Shown in pieces: positions 1 through 15,435 of a DNA stretch of 64,000 nt. The notes under the pieces are model-generated. The model saw only the letters and a program-made list of their open reading frames with translations. It did not search any database and was not told the origin of the DNA. Each line of letters begins with the position of its first letter. Position 1 is the stretch's first letter. The position numbers and the translations under genes are program-made. Origin of the DNA: Magicicada septendecula (taxonomy: Eukaryota > Arthropoda > Insecta > Hemiptera > Cicadidae); NCBI GenBank assembly GCA_034769895.1, contig CM068369.1, positions 146,713,574-146,777,573 of the forward strand, written 5' to 3'.

Positions 1-439
1 AATAATTGCATAATTGAGGTTACATAGTACCGTTTAAGTGTGTGTATTATTACTCTGCAATGCGTACATAAAGACAATATTAACATTCCAAACGGGTACC
101 GGTACTTGTAAACAGAGTCAACGAGTCGCGTTCAGACATGCTAATACGAGCTGTTACAAATTTAAATTTGATCAATTGTGAAATCCGAACCAACGCAGGC
201 AAATGGGAAGACTTTGTGTTTCGAAACCCACGTTGCGTGCGCGGTGAATGTACGACGCCGCATTTGAAATTAAAACGTTTACTGAAGATCACTGGAAGGT
301 TGTGAACCGGATTATGGAGGCAAATGCAAAGCGATAAATATACGTAGCTAGCTTTTCACTTGTTTTTGCGAAGACGTTTTATAAATTATTAGTATTTAGC
401 GATAGGCCTATAATAAAATTAATAATAAATAATACGTTC
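1..439. other. Unassigned AT-rich DNA
   Basis: I see no coding signal, no terminal repeat and no recognisable element here. Short open frames exist but have no family-like motifs. Confidence 0.4.
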
Positions 440-448
440 TAATTATAA

Positions 449-1122
449 GATGACCTACACACAAATGAAGATGATCTGCAAAGGATACTCCACTCCTTAA
501 ATAACATTGCGATAGAATTTAATATGGAAATATCTGACAAAAACAAAATGTATTGTTTTTAAAGGAACATAGTCAGTTAGATCGAAAATTGTTTTGGATA
601 GTAAAATTATAGAAAAATTCTCAGAATTTAACTATTCAGGCTGTAAGCTCTCACATAAAAGCGAATAAGATATTAATGCGAAAATTAATAAATTTAATCA
701 GATAACAGGAACTCTCTGACGTGCTCCAAAACACAAGGCAAGGAAAGAGTCCATAATAAAATTATGCAATTCCATCGTGGTTCCTTCCCTTACGCATGGC
801 TCAGAAATGTGGGCAATGTCTGCTAGACAAATATCAAGACTTCAGACTACGGAAATGAAATTTTTGCGTTCCATAGCTGGGTACACAAATTAGATATGAA
901 AAGAAACAATCAGATAAGAGAGGAACTGAAAGTTGAAGAAGTAAACGAAATCATCAGTAAGTGTAGAGAAAGCTGGAAACAACACATTAGCAGAATGGAC
1001 AGTGACAGATTCCCCAAAGTAGCTTTACTGTATCAGCCGAAAGGGTAGAGAAGCCTGGGAAGACCCAAGAAGAGATGGTCCGACCAGTTTGGAGCCGGAA
1101 CAGACTAAAAACTCTAAGCCGT
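449..1122 (+). pseudogene. Degenerate LINE reverse transcriptase, C-terminal part
   Basis: Broken reading frames spell the C-terminal half of a non-LTR retrotransposon polyprotein. A piece near 450-550 resembles the segment after the catalytic aspartates (DDLHTNEDDLQ). Further on are IVVPSLTHGSEMWA (about 770-815), FLRSIAGYT (about 865-890), the EELKVEEVN block (about 920-950) and GRPKKRWSDQF near 1060-1090. These blocks occur in this order after the catalytic core in many insect LINEs. Several in-frame stops and shifts make it non-functional. It runs straight into a (GAA)n tract, which is best read as its 3' tail. The exact clade is not resolvable by eye. Confidence 0.75.
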
Positions 1123-1208
1123 GAAGAAGAAGAAGAAGAAGAAGAAGAAGAAGAAGAAGAAGAAGAAGAAGAAGAAGAAGAAGAAGAAGAAGAAGAAGAA
1201 GAAGAAGA
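1123..1208 (+). repeat. (GAA)n microsatellite, probable LINE tail
   Basis: About 28 uninterrupted GAA units directly follow the LINE remnant. The poly-lysine open frame read through it is an artefact of the repeat. Confidence 0.95.
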
Positions 1209-1235
1209 GAACTACATATAGTGGTTATATAAGTA

Positions 1236-3521
1236 CAGTAGAGTCTCGATTAACCGAGCTTCGATTAACCGAGGTTCCGTATTATCATAGCCTAAACCAG
1301 AAAAAATTATAACAGAAAAATTAAAATAAAGAATTTGCCGACCTACTTTAATTGGCACCTGACTGTACGCGAATTCCTTGACCGCGTGAGTCACACCCCC
1401 TTCCTTCAGTTCTGCACTACTACCCACTTTTGCTTGATCCCTTTCAGTTGTCTGTCAGGTGTCAAACAGAGTGAGTGAAGGGTTCATCTGTCCAGTGATT
1501 GTTAAAAGTACAGTAATGAGTGCGAAAAGGAAACGCCTTGTTCTTTCTCTGGAAGATAAGCTTAATGTTATTAAACGTTTGGATCGGGGTGAAACCTTAA
1601 AAAAAGTGGCAAGTGATTTGGGAGTTGGTGAAGTGACTGTAGGCGACTGGAGGAGGAAAAGGGCACAGATTGAAGAGTGGGTGACTCAGCGCGCTCAATC
1701 AACAGGAGATAAAAACGTCGTAAAAAATAGGAAAACAATGAAAAATAGTGATTATGAACAAACATCGGAGGCGTTGTTTTTATGGTTCCAGCAGATGAGA
1801 GATAAGGGTAGTCCGTTATCTGCTCCGATGTTACAAGCCAAAGCCTTAGAGTTTTTTAAGCGTTTTCAAGATGGAGAAGAAGAATTTACTGCTAGCATAG
1901 GTTGGCTAGATCGCTGGAAGACGCGGTATGGCGTAAGGCAGTTAAAAGTTTCAGGCGAGATTTTGTCGGCCGATTCAAGTGCAGTTGATTCTTTCGTAAG
2001 TAAATTGGATAGAATAGTTAAGAAAACCAAATTAAGACCGCAGCAAATTTACAATTGTGATGAAACGGGACTCAATTTCAAAATGTTACCAAGCAAGACT
2101 CTAGCAGCTAAGGAGGAACAATCAGCTCCCGGTTACAAAAGAAGCAAGGAGAGAGTTACAGTTCTAGTGTGTGCTAATCAGTGCGGCGACCACAAACTTA
2201 AACTTTTATTGATAGGTAAAGCCAAAAAACCCAGGGCTTTCAAAAATGTGAACATGGATAATCTTCCGGTAAAGTACACAAACCAAAAAACGCTTGAAAT
2301 GGAATCTTCAATCTTTAAAACGTGGTTTTTTGAGCAGTTTGTGCCAAGTGTAAAAAAATTCTGTGATGAAAAAATCTTCCACATAAAGCTCTTCTCCTTC
2401 TGGACAATGCGCCCACTCACCCAGATGAATGCGAATTGGTTAGTGGTGATATAAGAGCTCTTTTCTTGCCTCCTAACGTTACCTCTTTAATTCAACCCCT
2501 TGACCAAGGGGTCTTAGAAAATCTAAAGCGCCATTACCGGCAAAGACTGTTGAAACATTTGCTTGATGACCTAAAAAATGATCTAACCGTTGTCGGAAGC
2601 CTAAAGAAAATTAACCTCAATGATATCATTTACTGGTTGGGCGAGTCATGGATTGACGTGAAAGAATCTACACTGAAGAAAAGCTGGAAAAACATCACTC
2701 CGAAAAATGATACCACTGGGCCAACTGAAAACCAAGACGATTCAGATCACGAAGATGATTTGCCCCTAAGCCACCTTTTAAATATGCTTCCAGTTACAGA
2801 AACAGTCACAGATAAAGATGTAAACGATTGGATGAACGACGACGAGCAATGTGAACTTTCTGACGAGGCTATTGCCAATGTAGTGTCACAAAATAAAAAC
2901 AGTGACGACGAAGATGACGACACATCAACCGAGGGAGGCCTGGAAAGCAGAATCAGTCACACTGAGGGTTTGAGCGTTATCGAGAAGGCACTACTCTACA
3001 TAGAACAACAAGATGACACGTCACCACCAGCTGACATCATTATGTTGCGGCGTCTGCGCAGTATGGCGTCCAAGAAGCGAGGCAGTGCAATTAAATAGAA
3101 GACTGTTAAAGACTTTTTTTAAAATGTGTAAATCAATGATACATATTGTGTGTGTTTAAGGTAAGTACATAGTGTGTTTAAGGTATGTACTGTAATGTAA
3201 ATAATGTTTAGTATGTATTAGTCCTTTCATCGTACAGTACAGTAATACAACTGCTATTTTTGTAATTTGATCTAATTTTTATTGTAAAATAAACTGGAGT
3301 ACTCTGTCAAGAAATAACTGTTTGCAGTACTTTTTTAAACGTCCTGTTAGCCCTAAGACGATTAAAAGAACAAAGAGTTGTCTCCTTATTGCTACTAAAG
3401 TAATTATTTTATGTATCTCAAAGTAGACAACCTGTTTTCTTATTCTATCCGTGTTATCCGAGATTTTGCTTATCCGAGGTTGTCGCGGTCCACATTAACT
3501 CGGTTAATCCAGACTCTACTG
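1236..3521 (+). mobile_element. Tigger/pogo DNA transposon, nearly complete
   Basis: The element is bounded by 22-bp terminal inverted repeats that match at 21 positions. The left end begins CAGTAGAGTCTCGATTAACC and the right end reads the complement. Each end is flanked by TA (1234-1235 and 3522-3523), the target duplication expected for Tc1/mariner-superfamily pogo elements. Extra subterminal copies of a TTATCCGAGG / TTAACCGAGG motif lie inside both ends. The 2286-bp interior holds a single transposase gene broken by one frameshift, followed by an AATAAA signal near 3286. It lies immediately downstream of the (GAA)n LINE tail. Confidence 0.95.
1516..3098 (+). pseudogene. Tigger-type transposase, one frameshift
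   Basis: This is a DDD-type transposase of the pogo/CENP-B/jerky family. The likely start is the ATG at 1516 (MSAKRKRLVLSLEDK). An upstream in-frame ATG-like codon at 1459 would add 19 residues with no family likeness. The order is an N-terminal psq-like helix-turn-helix (about residues 8-55), a CENP-B-type HTH with the GWLDRWKTRYG block, then the catalytic core: CDETGL supplies the first Asp, LLLLDNAPTH the second and IQPLDQG the third, with 32 residues between the last two. A highly acidic tail follows. The frame breaks around 2384-2390, just before the second Asp, consistent with loss of one base. The frame from about 2389 then stays open to 3098. No other lesion was seen. Confidence 0.92.
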
Positions 3522-3523
3522 TA

Positions 3524-3973
3524 CCTTAAAATATCAAATGACAAATACACAATTTGGGTCAACGGATGATATTTATAAATCATTTGCGACGAATAATACA
3601 ATGATAAAGTGACTGATTGGTGGCACAGGATAAACGGACGACCTGCGTATTCTTGGTCCGTGGAGTTAACGGCTAGTAGGCCTATAACTACGTCAGATGG
3701 ACTCTACGAATCTAAGAAAAATATTCTTGGGCTGTGTTTCTAATAATAACAGTCTTCACTACCTCCTTCGCATAAAGACATCAAAGACAAAGCGCATGTG
3801 CTTTGTACTGCTTGCTCCGCGAGGGTGTGGACTGTGTTTCGTAGTGTAGTAAAAATATTTCGTAACTAATGCAACAATATTTACACCTAAAGTTCGATGG
3901 TACGTGAACATTAACAGAAGGATAGAATTCGTTTGCCTTTCACGGGCGGCCTCAACACCATTGGACAACTATT
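3524..3973. other. Unassigned DNA
   Basis: Non-coding stretch between the Tigger element and an inverted-pair repeat. No motif recognised. Confidence 0.35.
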
Positions 3974-4252
3974 TGCCACGCTGTTAGACCTTGGTTTACT
4001 GCTTGTATGCAGGACAGATGTTTCGGTCAGCTCCATCATTGTAGGCAATCTTCAGTTTTCAGAAGCACTTGGCACGGTCCGAAAAGTTTATGGGAGCCTT
4101 CTCAGGGAAAATACATAGTCTCTACCTCATCACTGGGGTGAATCGGCGGACCGTTGCCGATTGTTTCCGACATTGAAGATGGCATCAGATGGGGGGGGGG
4201 CCGAAACGTCTGTTATTCACAAAAGCAAGTAGACCATGGCCTAACAGCCCGA
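3974..4252. repeat. Inverted-pair repeat with hammerhead-like cores (copy A)
   Basis: Two diverged copies of one module face outward. The minus-strand copy has its core at 4018-4055 (CTGAAGA, then a short hairpin, then CCGAAACATC). The plus-strand copy has its core at 4173-4210 (TTGAAGATGGC through a G-rich loop to CCGAAACGTC). Each arm ends in a related outer motif: GTCTAACAGC on the minus strand, GGCCTAACAGCCCG on the plus strand. The same architecture recurs at 11.4, 25.1 and 26.7 kb, so this is a dispersed family. Assignment to a known family was not possible. Penelope-like terminal repeats or a foldback MITE are the leading ideas. Confidence 0.6.
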
Positions 4253-4323
4253 TAAGTAGTAGTTCCATCAGCATTAACAGGAGAGTTAGGTCGGACAATT
4301 ATCATCGTTATAATTTATGCCAC

Positions 4324-4361
4324 AACGTTTCGATCACTAAACTATCTATGGTCGTCTTCAG
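4324..4361 (-). repeat. Isolated hammerhead-like core motif
   Basis: On the minus strand the sequence runs CTGAAGACGACC, a loop of about 17 bases, then GATCGAAACGTTG. It has the same CTGANGA, stem and GAAACGT layout as the neighbouring inverted-pair repeat, but no partner arm was seen. It lies about 100 bp from copy A and its flanks are different. Confidence 0.45.
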
Positions 4362-4380
4362 GTGTAACTAACAAGTAATA

Positions 4381-7300
4381 AATTATAACCATGGTAATAT
4401 AATGACCTAACCCTTATGTCAGTGGAACATTATTTTTACCATTCGTCAGAGACAACACGATTAGATAATAGTTAACGCCACGACGAGTTTTTCATAATAC
4501 ACGGTTTGCGGCCTTAGATGTTGATTAGGCCTAGAGTATATGGAACGCTGTTTTGCAAATTTCGTGGGTGCCAGGGCCTAATAGAAACGTCAAACTGTTG
4601 CCCGTAATTAAAATCTCTACAAAATGAAAATTTTCTTCTACTACAGATATTATCGTCTGCGATATTTGAGTAGATTAATAATGCTTTCAGTGTGTAGCAT
4701 TAGTAGACTTAGCTACTGAAAGCAGTTGTACGCAACGATTGCTAACTTCCACCGAGAGGCGACACCAAAAGAAGAAGTATGTTAACCTATTTTTAAAATA
4801 AATAGAAGATCTAGCTATGTTATAGTGGTATGCATAAGTGTAAGGATAAATAGAAAGTAGGAAGTGGAGTTAGGTTTCCTTATCAGTAACACCGGTGGAA
4901 TAAATGGGACGATGTGATGAAACGGGAAAAATTGAGCTCCATTAACATGGAGCGAAGTAATCAGACTGACAAAACAATGAGAACAGGGACTGTACGCTTC
5001 AATCGGAGTAAAAGGGTAGAAAACAACCACCGATTGGTTGTTTTAGTGAACTGTGCGACGTTAACAAAAACCAGTGGTTAAAAAATAATTTTTTGGTTTG
5101 GTTTATCATGATTACAGACTGTGAATAAAACGCACGTAACATGTAATCGGTTAGGCATACGCAACAGATAAATGTTTCAAGCGTTCTAAGCATAAATTTT
5201 CTTGAGAGGATAATTTCTAACTCCACAGCACACTTCATCAAACTGTTGTTGCGAACGGTATTAGTGAAAGTTTAAATCTCAAGTGAGTATTTCTAAACTG
5301 GCGGTACATAGTCTAACAGGTTCTGTAGCAGTGGAACGTACATTATGGTCCAGTTATGTGATAACGAGACATCACTCGAATTTCTTTGGGCTGTAGATAT
5401 TTTATATCCGTCGTTACTCTGGAAAAAATCTGAGACTGTAACATTCCTAGTAATGACTGTTGTCTCAGTCTAGGAAGCTGAAAGTTTAGATTCCTTCAAT
5501 GACTACAAAAGAGCGTTTAATTTAAAAAGCTGTCTGCGAAGGTACTAAAGTACCCTAAAAACAATTCAGAAGAAGAATAGCAAGTTGTTAAGGTTTTTAA
5601 AATAATTATTTGACTTATGCTTTGGTAAAAATTAATTGCACGTCTATATAAAATTCCATGTACAACCTTTTCTAAATATCGTCTTATTGGCGTCTGTTCT
5701 TTAATAAGACATAGGATTACGCGCACGTGCGTTAAAAACCGTCGGATTAAAGTGACTGGATGCTGAAAAACGAAGAAAAATCTCTCGACAAGTAAAGTTA
5801 GCAGACCATTTCAAACGATAAATCTGCAAGAAAAAGTAATGTCGAAATCAACGCGTCCACAATACCAAGGCGACGGTTTGTAGACAGTCAAAATTACTGG
5901 CTCACGAAGATCCACAGCCTCTTGACATTGCGTGACATTGTCATCCTGACACAGCGGGTAAGGATTTAAACCGGTTTGTTCTTTTAATGTAATACAGATT
6001 TGTTAAACGTGTGAACCGCGATCACGGACAACGACATTTTTTCTGCACGGCTTTAAATTTTTAATGCCAATGCCATCTAAATTGGACGCGTTTTCTACTA
6101 ATGCATTCAGAAAATATTATCTATTAACGTATTCAGAAAATACAGATAAACTTACATAGTGTACACTTACATAGGTAGCTGTGTACAGGTGCATGTTTAT
6201 ACATGTACACGAATACATTGATAAAAGTACACAAATACATAAACATAAAATGTTATAAATGCGTGAAAGTGTAAGTGTGTTAAAATTCCAGATATAAATT
6301 TAGGAATACAAGTATCAACGGAAACGAACAAAAATTTTACCTTGTTTTCCCTTGTGTTGGCCAACCACCACATGTTCATCCAAAAACATAAATTATATAG
6401 GCCTATATTAAAAAAACTATATTGTAAATTATACTATTCCAAATACAAGAATATAGTGATATATGAAAATGTGTACGCATTAAAATGAACACGAATAAAA
6501 ACATTTGATTTATAAAATAGTGTATAATTGTTTAGCATTTGATGTTTTGATGTTTAGCATATACAGTGCAAATATAAATCAGTGTCGAACGATAGGGTCT
6601 TTCAACCTTCACTAACACTTTCTTAGGATGATCCCAGATTCCATATTTTATATTTTTGAACCTATCGCTGGTTGGTAGTTTCTCTCAGTTAATTCTGCAA
6701 TGTAATAAATATTCTCACTTATCTTTATTAACATAACTATGTTAACTCTGTTACAAGTCTTTATTGCGCCAACGCTGATTGTTACGAAACGCTAATTGCT
6801 TCACGCAGGACGAAGCTTCCGGTATCGTCATCACTATCTAGTTCTAAACGGACACAGTAAAACGCTTCAGTAGACTCGTAAATGCAAAGTGCCCCAGTAG
6901 TATCCGTGGGGTGTACGTGACAGGTCACATGCTCCTATTCACGATGAGGTGAGCTTTAGGGTAAAATAAGGATCTACAGGAGCATTTTATTGTGGTCGTT
7001 TGACTTTTCTTGACATGTAAGGACCTTACTATGCAGCCAAGGCATTGTTTTATAAATTTGTATAATATATCGGGTGTATATTTCTGTTCCAAATGTTAGA
7101 GTTTAGTGGTCTTCCGATACTAATCTATATCTATCTGTTAACTTCTTTACGCTAAATTATTTTGCAAACAGATCGTCAATTAAATATGTATTTTTTATAC
7201 ATGACTTGCAATATTTTAATCAATTTTTGAATTCAGTATTTTATGACAGATGCCTAAGTAGTTGAAACATTTTCTTATATTTATTTTCATATGTGTGTTT

Positions 7301-8170
7301 TATGTTTGAAGTTTGTATAGTATTTATGTGCGACTTATAATATACGTAATACGGTATGAACTCTGCTTTTTAAATAGCTTATTAAAAAGGAATCGTTAAA
7401 TTTGTGTATTTCTTTTCAATGTTTAAGCTTTTAAAATAATTTTTAATAAGCCAATGATGTTCTTTTCAGATAGTTTAGTAGTTATTTCATGGTACTAAAA
7501 TCTTTCTCTTCTCAACTAACAATAAGATTTATTGTGCAACAGTAATACTGAACGTAACGCACACACAAATCCTACGACCTGGCCGATAATCAACACACTA
7601 CAATTGGGTTCTGTATTACCACTGACAGGCCTTTAAATAATTGTAGTGTTGTAATATATGTAATATTGCATGTAATAATAAAAAAGTATCCAAGTAATCA
7701 CTGAACTACTGAAAATTATTCTAAATTTATAATCACGAAATTGAACACTATCCATTTTCGTTAAAGCAAAGTAAGTGAGTGAATTAACATATTACGAACT
7801 ACCAATCACTGTGTAATAGAAACAGTATAATTTCAGAATAAAATGCATTCGGTTAAACGAGTGTAATGGAAAATAAAATAAAATTTAATTCAAATCAAAA
7901 CATAAATCTATTACGTATTTGTGAATCCAGGAATCTTTATTGTTAAAAGGAAAGTGAAGCTAGAGTAGCGCTATATTTGTGTAGTGGTGACATTAGAATT
8001 ACCAATAATTTACAACAGATTTAAAACTGTAACAGGATTTTCTTATATTAATGTAAATAAGTGAAAAAGAGTTTGTATTATTACATAACTGTTTGTAAAT
8101 ATAAATTATAATATTATTTGCTCTGAGATTAAGAGTCGATGTAATCATGGTTTAAAATAAATTTCAATTG
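4381..8170. other. Long AT-rich region without recognised features
   Basis: No open frame here has a family-like motif and no paired terminal repeats were seen. Composition is strongly AT-rich with scattered short A/T runs. It could hold old unrecognised repeats or intron/intergenic DNA. Confidence 0.4.
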
Positions 8171-8173
<3 letters not shown>

Positions 8174-8229
<56 letters not shown>

Positions 8230-8256
8230 CAACAACAACAACAACAATAATAATAG
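8174..8256. repeat. (AAT)n/(AAC)n compound microsatellite
   Basis: ATA/AAT units run to about 8225, AAC units to about 8247, then a few AAT units. Asn-rich or Tyr-rich open frames here are repeat artefacts. Confidence 0.95.
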
Positions 8257-8264
8257 TCATAGCA

Positions 8265-11385
<3,121 letters not shown>

Positions 11386-11525
11386 CCGGGCTATCAGTCC
11401 ATGGTCTTCTATTATTTAACACAGACGTTTCTACCTCGTCACTGGAGGCCATCTTCAGTGTCTAACGGACTGAATTTGTACTGACAAGTAGTCCGTCAGG
11501 AACACCACAGTACCGTGGTAAAGTA
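11386..11525 (-). repeat. Single arm of the hammerhead-like repeat family (copy C)
   Basis: On the minus strand the core at 11424-11458 reads GACACTGAAGATGGCC, a loop, then GGTAGAAACGTCTGTG, followed by ATAGCCCGGACAG at 11386-11398. The inner side (11497-11520) carries CACAGTACCGTGGTAAAG, which matches the centre of the 25.1-kb palindrome. It therefore looks like half of that larger structure. ACA before the core can pair with TGT after it. Confidence 0.6.
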
Positions 11526-13430
11526 TTGATAGCCTGCCTGGACAGTATTCGTATCATTACGAGGCCGGCCGTGAAAGCTTAAGAAATCTATTAGGCCTAC
11601 TGATTAACTTCGTTAGTGTCAGATACTTGTCATTCACCGGACTCAGCATTCAGAGATTATATTCATCAATCTGAATTTAACTGCATATTTTTGGCAATTA
11701 CTGTATGCGATAAAAGCTTTAGTGAGTGTCGGTTTTTTATATTACTTAAAGTGTCGATTTTAGTCGACTAATTACAGAGATGATGCACAAGATATCATCG
11801 CTATAATTCGCTACATCATCTCACACTAAATCACTCAGAGAACACATTTTAACTTAAAATAAATCAGAACAAACGTTTACACCTTACATCGATACAGATT
11901 CCGTCATGACCTATGTGGTTGAGATACTGACTTCAATTATTATTTGAATGGTAAGCTATCCGAAGATCTCAATAAGTAATCATTTCTTCTAAAGTAACAA
12001 ATAAAAATTAACGAAGGGCGTTTGATATAGACTACGCAACCGCGTGTATTTTCTTAAATTAATAAAATACACGCTGACGAAACTAAGTGAGAGAAAAGGC
12101 CGCTAATATGCAGAAAAAAGGTCAGACTTCACAAGAGACAAGTTCCGGAAAGTTATGAAAACCAGCACGTGGAATTTGCATTAGTCATATATTTCAGGGA
12201 CAATAAAGTAATACAGTTCACGAACAACTGGTGATAGATTCCATTAGGGAAATAAATATGTGAGCTGAGCTTATGTAGTCTACGAGTGTTTCTAATTAAC
12301 CGATATTCCAAAAGTATATGACTCTTAGTTGTGAATGTTATAGATTAAAATTAAGTGACATCGGATTCGTGGAAGCAAATGAACAGTTGGTTTAACTTGT
12401 AAATTCAAAAGAAAAACAAATAGTACAACCTACTGTGACAGATGTAAAATTAAATTATAGTAATGGCTTGTTAATCTTGCGTGCGTAGTAGAATTCAATA
12501 CTCGTGTGTCTGGAAAATTAAAATTCTCCAATTATTTTATTTTATTTATATCGTTCTTTGTCATATTTTTAAACCGGCTAAATTTAATGAAAACTGTTTG
12601 TTCTTTACAATATTATGTCTTGTTCGTGGCAGTTTGTTTAACATTAGTTATCTTTAATTTTAGTCATTGTAGTGTTCGGTTTGGATTGGGTAAAACCTAA
12701 CGTCGGAGATAGGAATAGGCTTGATCTCAATTCTTGTTTGATAGGGAGGAAAAATAATAGAAGTTAGTTATAGTTTATTTGAATAATAAAATAATATCTT
12801 TTGACCAGTGCAGATGACAATTAATCAAGAAAAAGAGAAATTTTCATTACAAATTACGTAATAGTAAAGTTTTGCTTAACTCATTTGAAACAGCGTTGAC
12901 CCTCTGAGTACCAGTTCAATAGTTTCGTTAGGTCAGAAATTGTTTAAAAGTAGTTGATACCATTTGTTTCAGTTGCCCGCCTGTGTAATAGTTCTGATTA
13001 AATTACAAACTCCCCTTTGACAGCCGGTTGCACACGATACATTACTTTGTGTATGTTCTGTTGTGTTTATGCACCGCTTCAGCCGACATATACGTCAGTT
13101 ATTAGTTGCCACATACACGCGTTTGTGGAACACGAATGTCTATTGATTTTACCAGCACCTCTATAACCAATTATACCTCTACATAGAGTTACACAGTGTT
13201 AGGAAAGAGTCATCTCCATTCGATACGCCATCTGCAACCGCCTTTTATCATGAAACAGAGTGGTTAAAACGATTTTTTTTTCTATTAAACGGAATGCCGA
13301 AAGTTATATTTCTGTAACAAGTTTCATTTTTCACTTTCGCCAAAATATGTGTATGTGTATTTTGTGCGTGTGTGTGGGAGTGTAGAGGTGCGGAGGGGAA
13401 CATCAAACAACTTTTTAATAAGCATTTTTT
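11526..13430. other. Unassigned AT-rich DNA
   Basis: No gene, repeat boundary or RNA structure recognised. Confidence 0.35.
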
Positions 13431-13731
13431 ATATTATTATTATTATTATTATTATTGGGCCCTTCAGTATTTCGACTGGTTTGTACCTTCCCCGCATATA
13501 CCCGTGGTGCGTGTGCTACGGAGTCTCTCACAGGTATATGGGACGTACAGTTTAACGACGGATCCGAACGCCATAGTTGGAGAGGGTTTATACTAAGCAG
13601 GATACCTCTCGCTAGTTTGCCATCGTCTTGCGAGGGGGAACGGTCATATCTAAATCAGATGGCTCCGGCGGGAATCGAACCCGCGCCAACAGCGTAGCAG
13701 CGCGACACGCTAGCCATTACCTTGAATGTTC
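13431..13731 (-). mobile_element. tRNA-derived SINE, reverse orientation
   Basis: On the minus strand the element starts near 13730 with a tRNA-like head. An A-box-like TGGCTAGCGTG lies at about 13706-13716, and a good B box GGTTCGATTCC at 13671-13681, about 35 bases later. The head is followed by a roughly 200-bp body with no tRNA likeness, and ends in an (AAT)n tail (ATT on the plus strand, 13431-13456). This is the layout of RNA polymerase III-transcribed SINEs mobilised by a LINE. A clear target duplication was not found. It is not a functional tRNA gene, because the head is not followed by a CCA-compatible acceptor end. The family name is unknown to me. Confidence 0.75.
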
Positions 13732-15149
13732 CTATTTTTTAAATAAGAAAATAAAATATGCCGACACGTTCGAATGATATTAAGTACTTTAGTAAGCACT
13801 TGTTGGGAAAGATGACTACTGACTGCTGCGGAAGGAGACAAACGTTCTTTCAATATGATGACTTAAAGTTAACCAAGTTTTATGAATTGAATGACCTCTC
13901 ACTTAAAAACAATGAATTCCTAAATTCCTAAAAACTACGACATTGAATTTTGTTAAGATATGGCCTCAGTGCTCAATAATTTCAACGTTTTCCTGTTGTT
14001 GTAAGTACGTAGATCTTTTATTAATAACAATAGTACCATCCGTGGCTAGTTTAATCGTAGAACATGTAGTGTTAATTTAAATGTATGGCTTTCATTCAAA
14101 TAAAGTAATAATGAGTTTATCATATATGTATTTATAACTAAAAATCTATTAAATTTTTTTAAATTGAAATTGTTTGCTAATTATTTTGATTATGATAACC
14201 ATCGTACGTAAAAAAAGCATTCCGTATAATGATACCCTACATTTTAGTATTTAATAGGTTATTTCAAATTTATGGCTTTCTTTCTAAAAAGTGTAAACAC
14301 TCATAGCCATTTGTCATTTAAAAAAAATTATACTCACACACATTTTCTCAGTAACACTCACACTGAAGAAAATGTTTCAGATAGCTTTCGTGTTCCTACA
14401 CCCCCCTTACATTCTCTCTCTCTCTCTCTTTTTCATCTTGGCTCTCTGTTTTTGTCTCAATAGTATCAGATGAATCTGTGATAATAATCTAAAGTTGCGT
14501 CATGTGAACAAGCATATTAAAGCATATTATTGTTAAAATAACGTCTTGTAAATAATTATTTGGATGAGTTGATTCAACTATAATAAGTTACCACGGTTAT
14601 ACAAGCTAAAATGTGTACATTACGTGGCCACACAAGTAATATTAAAATATTTTAATACATTTCGTAATACACAGTGCTTTAGATTTAGTATTCGTTTTTT
14701 GGGTCTCTGTCGCCTTAAGAGTTTAACATCGAGCACAATTTAAGCTTAGCTTCTCTCATTTGTTAGAAGCTAGTTCCGATTCGGTCTATGCCGAAATAAG
14801 GCAACAGATTACATTTTATTGTAATAAACCGTTCTTACTGAAACGAAACGTTAGAAAAACAAATAAGTTTATGAGATCGTCTTGGCGTTAAGCAAACAAA
14901 CAAAGTTCATAGGCGTGACAACAGGCAATAACTAGCGTCATGTTACTGAGTAACTTGTTACACACGACTTCGAACTTCTCAACGTCAAAGCTTTCACTTT
15001 TCTTGTTAGTCTGTGGTCATTAAAAGTTCTAGTATCGCTGGTTATCAGAACGCAGTTATATATGATAATTTACAGGCGACATGAATAAAATTATACATTA
15101 TAATTTTAACTCTTCCGATTGAAATAAACTTGCCAAATTTTAATTTGCC
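13732..15149. other. Unassigned AT-rich DNA
   Basis: Non-coding, with a short CT run near 14415-14430. No element recognised. Confidence 0.35.
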
Positions 15150-15435
15150 TTAACCGTTCGTAATGACTGTTAATTCATTTCGCAAAAATAAGGAAGCCAA
15201 CAAAAGGTTATATTTTGTGTATGGAGCTTATAAGAGTGTTTGAAATGGTTTAATCACAACGAATCGTCGTTTTAAATTCGTTGTACACAGGCAACATAGT
15301 GGACTGGACAAACTACGAAGCGTAAAGAAGAAACCTCAACACGCTGGCGATTAATACATACTTCCATGCCTTTTAACTCTCATATGTATTATATCTTTTT
15401 ACTTTACTTTAAAAAAGTAATTATTGTTTTGTTTT
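15150..15435 (+). repeat. Diverged direct repeat, first copy
   Basis: This segment is repeated in the same orientation at 16343-16660. Shared blocks include TTCGTAA(T/C)GACTGTTAATT, AATGGTTTAATCAC, GTTGTACACAG, GTGGAC..GACAAACTACGA, CGTAAAGAAGAAACC, AACACGCT and TCCATGCCTTTTA. Divergence is considerable and there are small indels. It may be a local tandem duplication or two copies of an unknown dispersed repeat. Confidence 0.8.

Noticed and set aside
13661..13720. Possible tRNA gene on the minus strand
   Set aside because: B box is good, but no matching acceptor stem or anticodon arm could be drawn, and it continues into a SINE body with an AAT tail.
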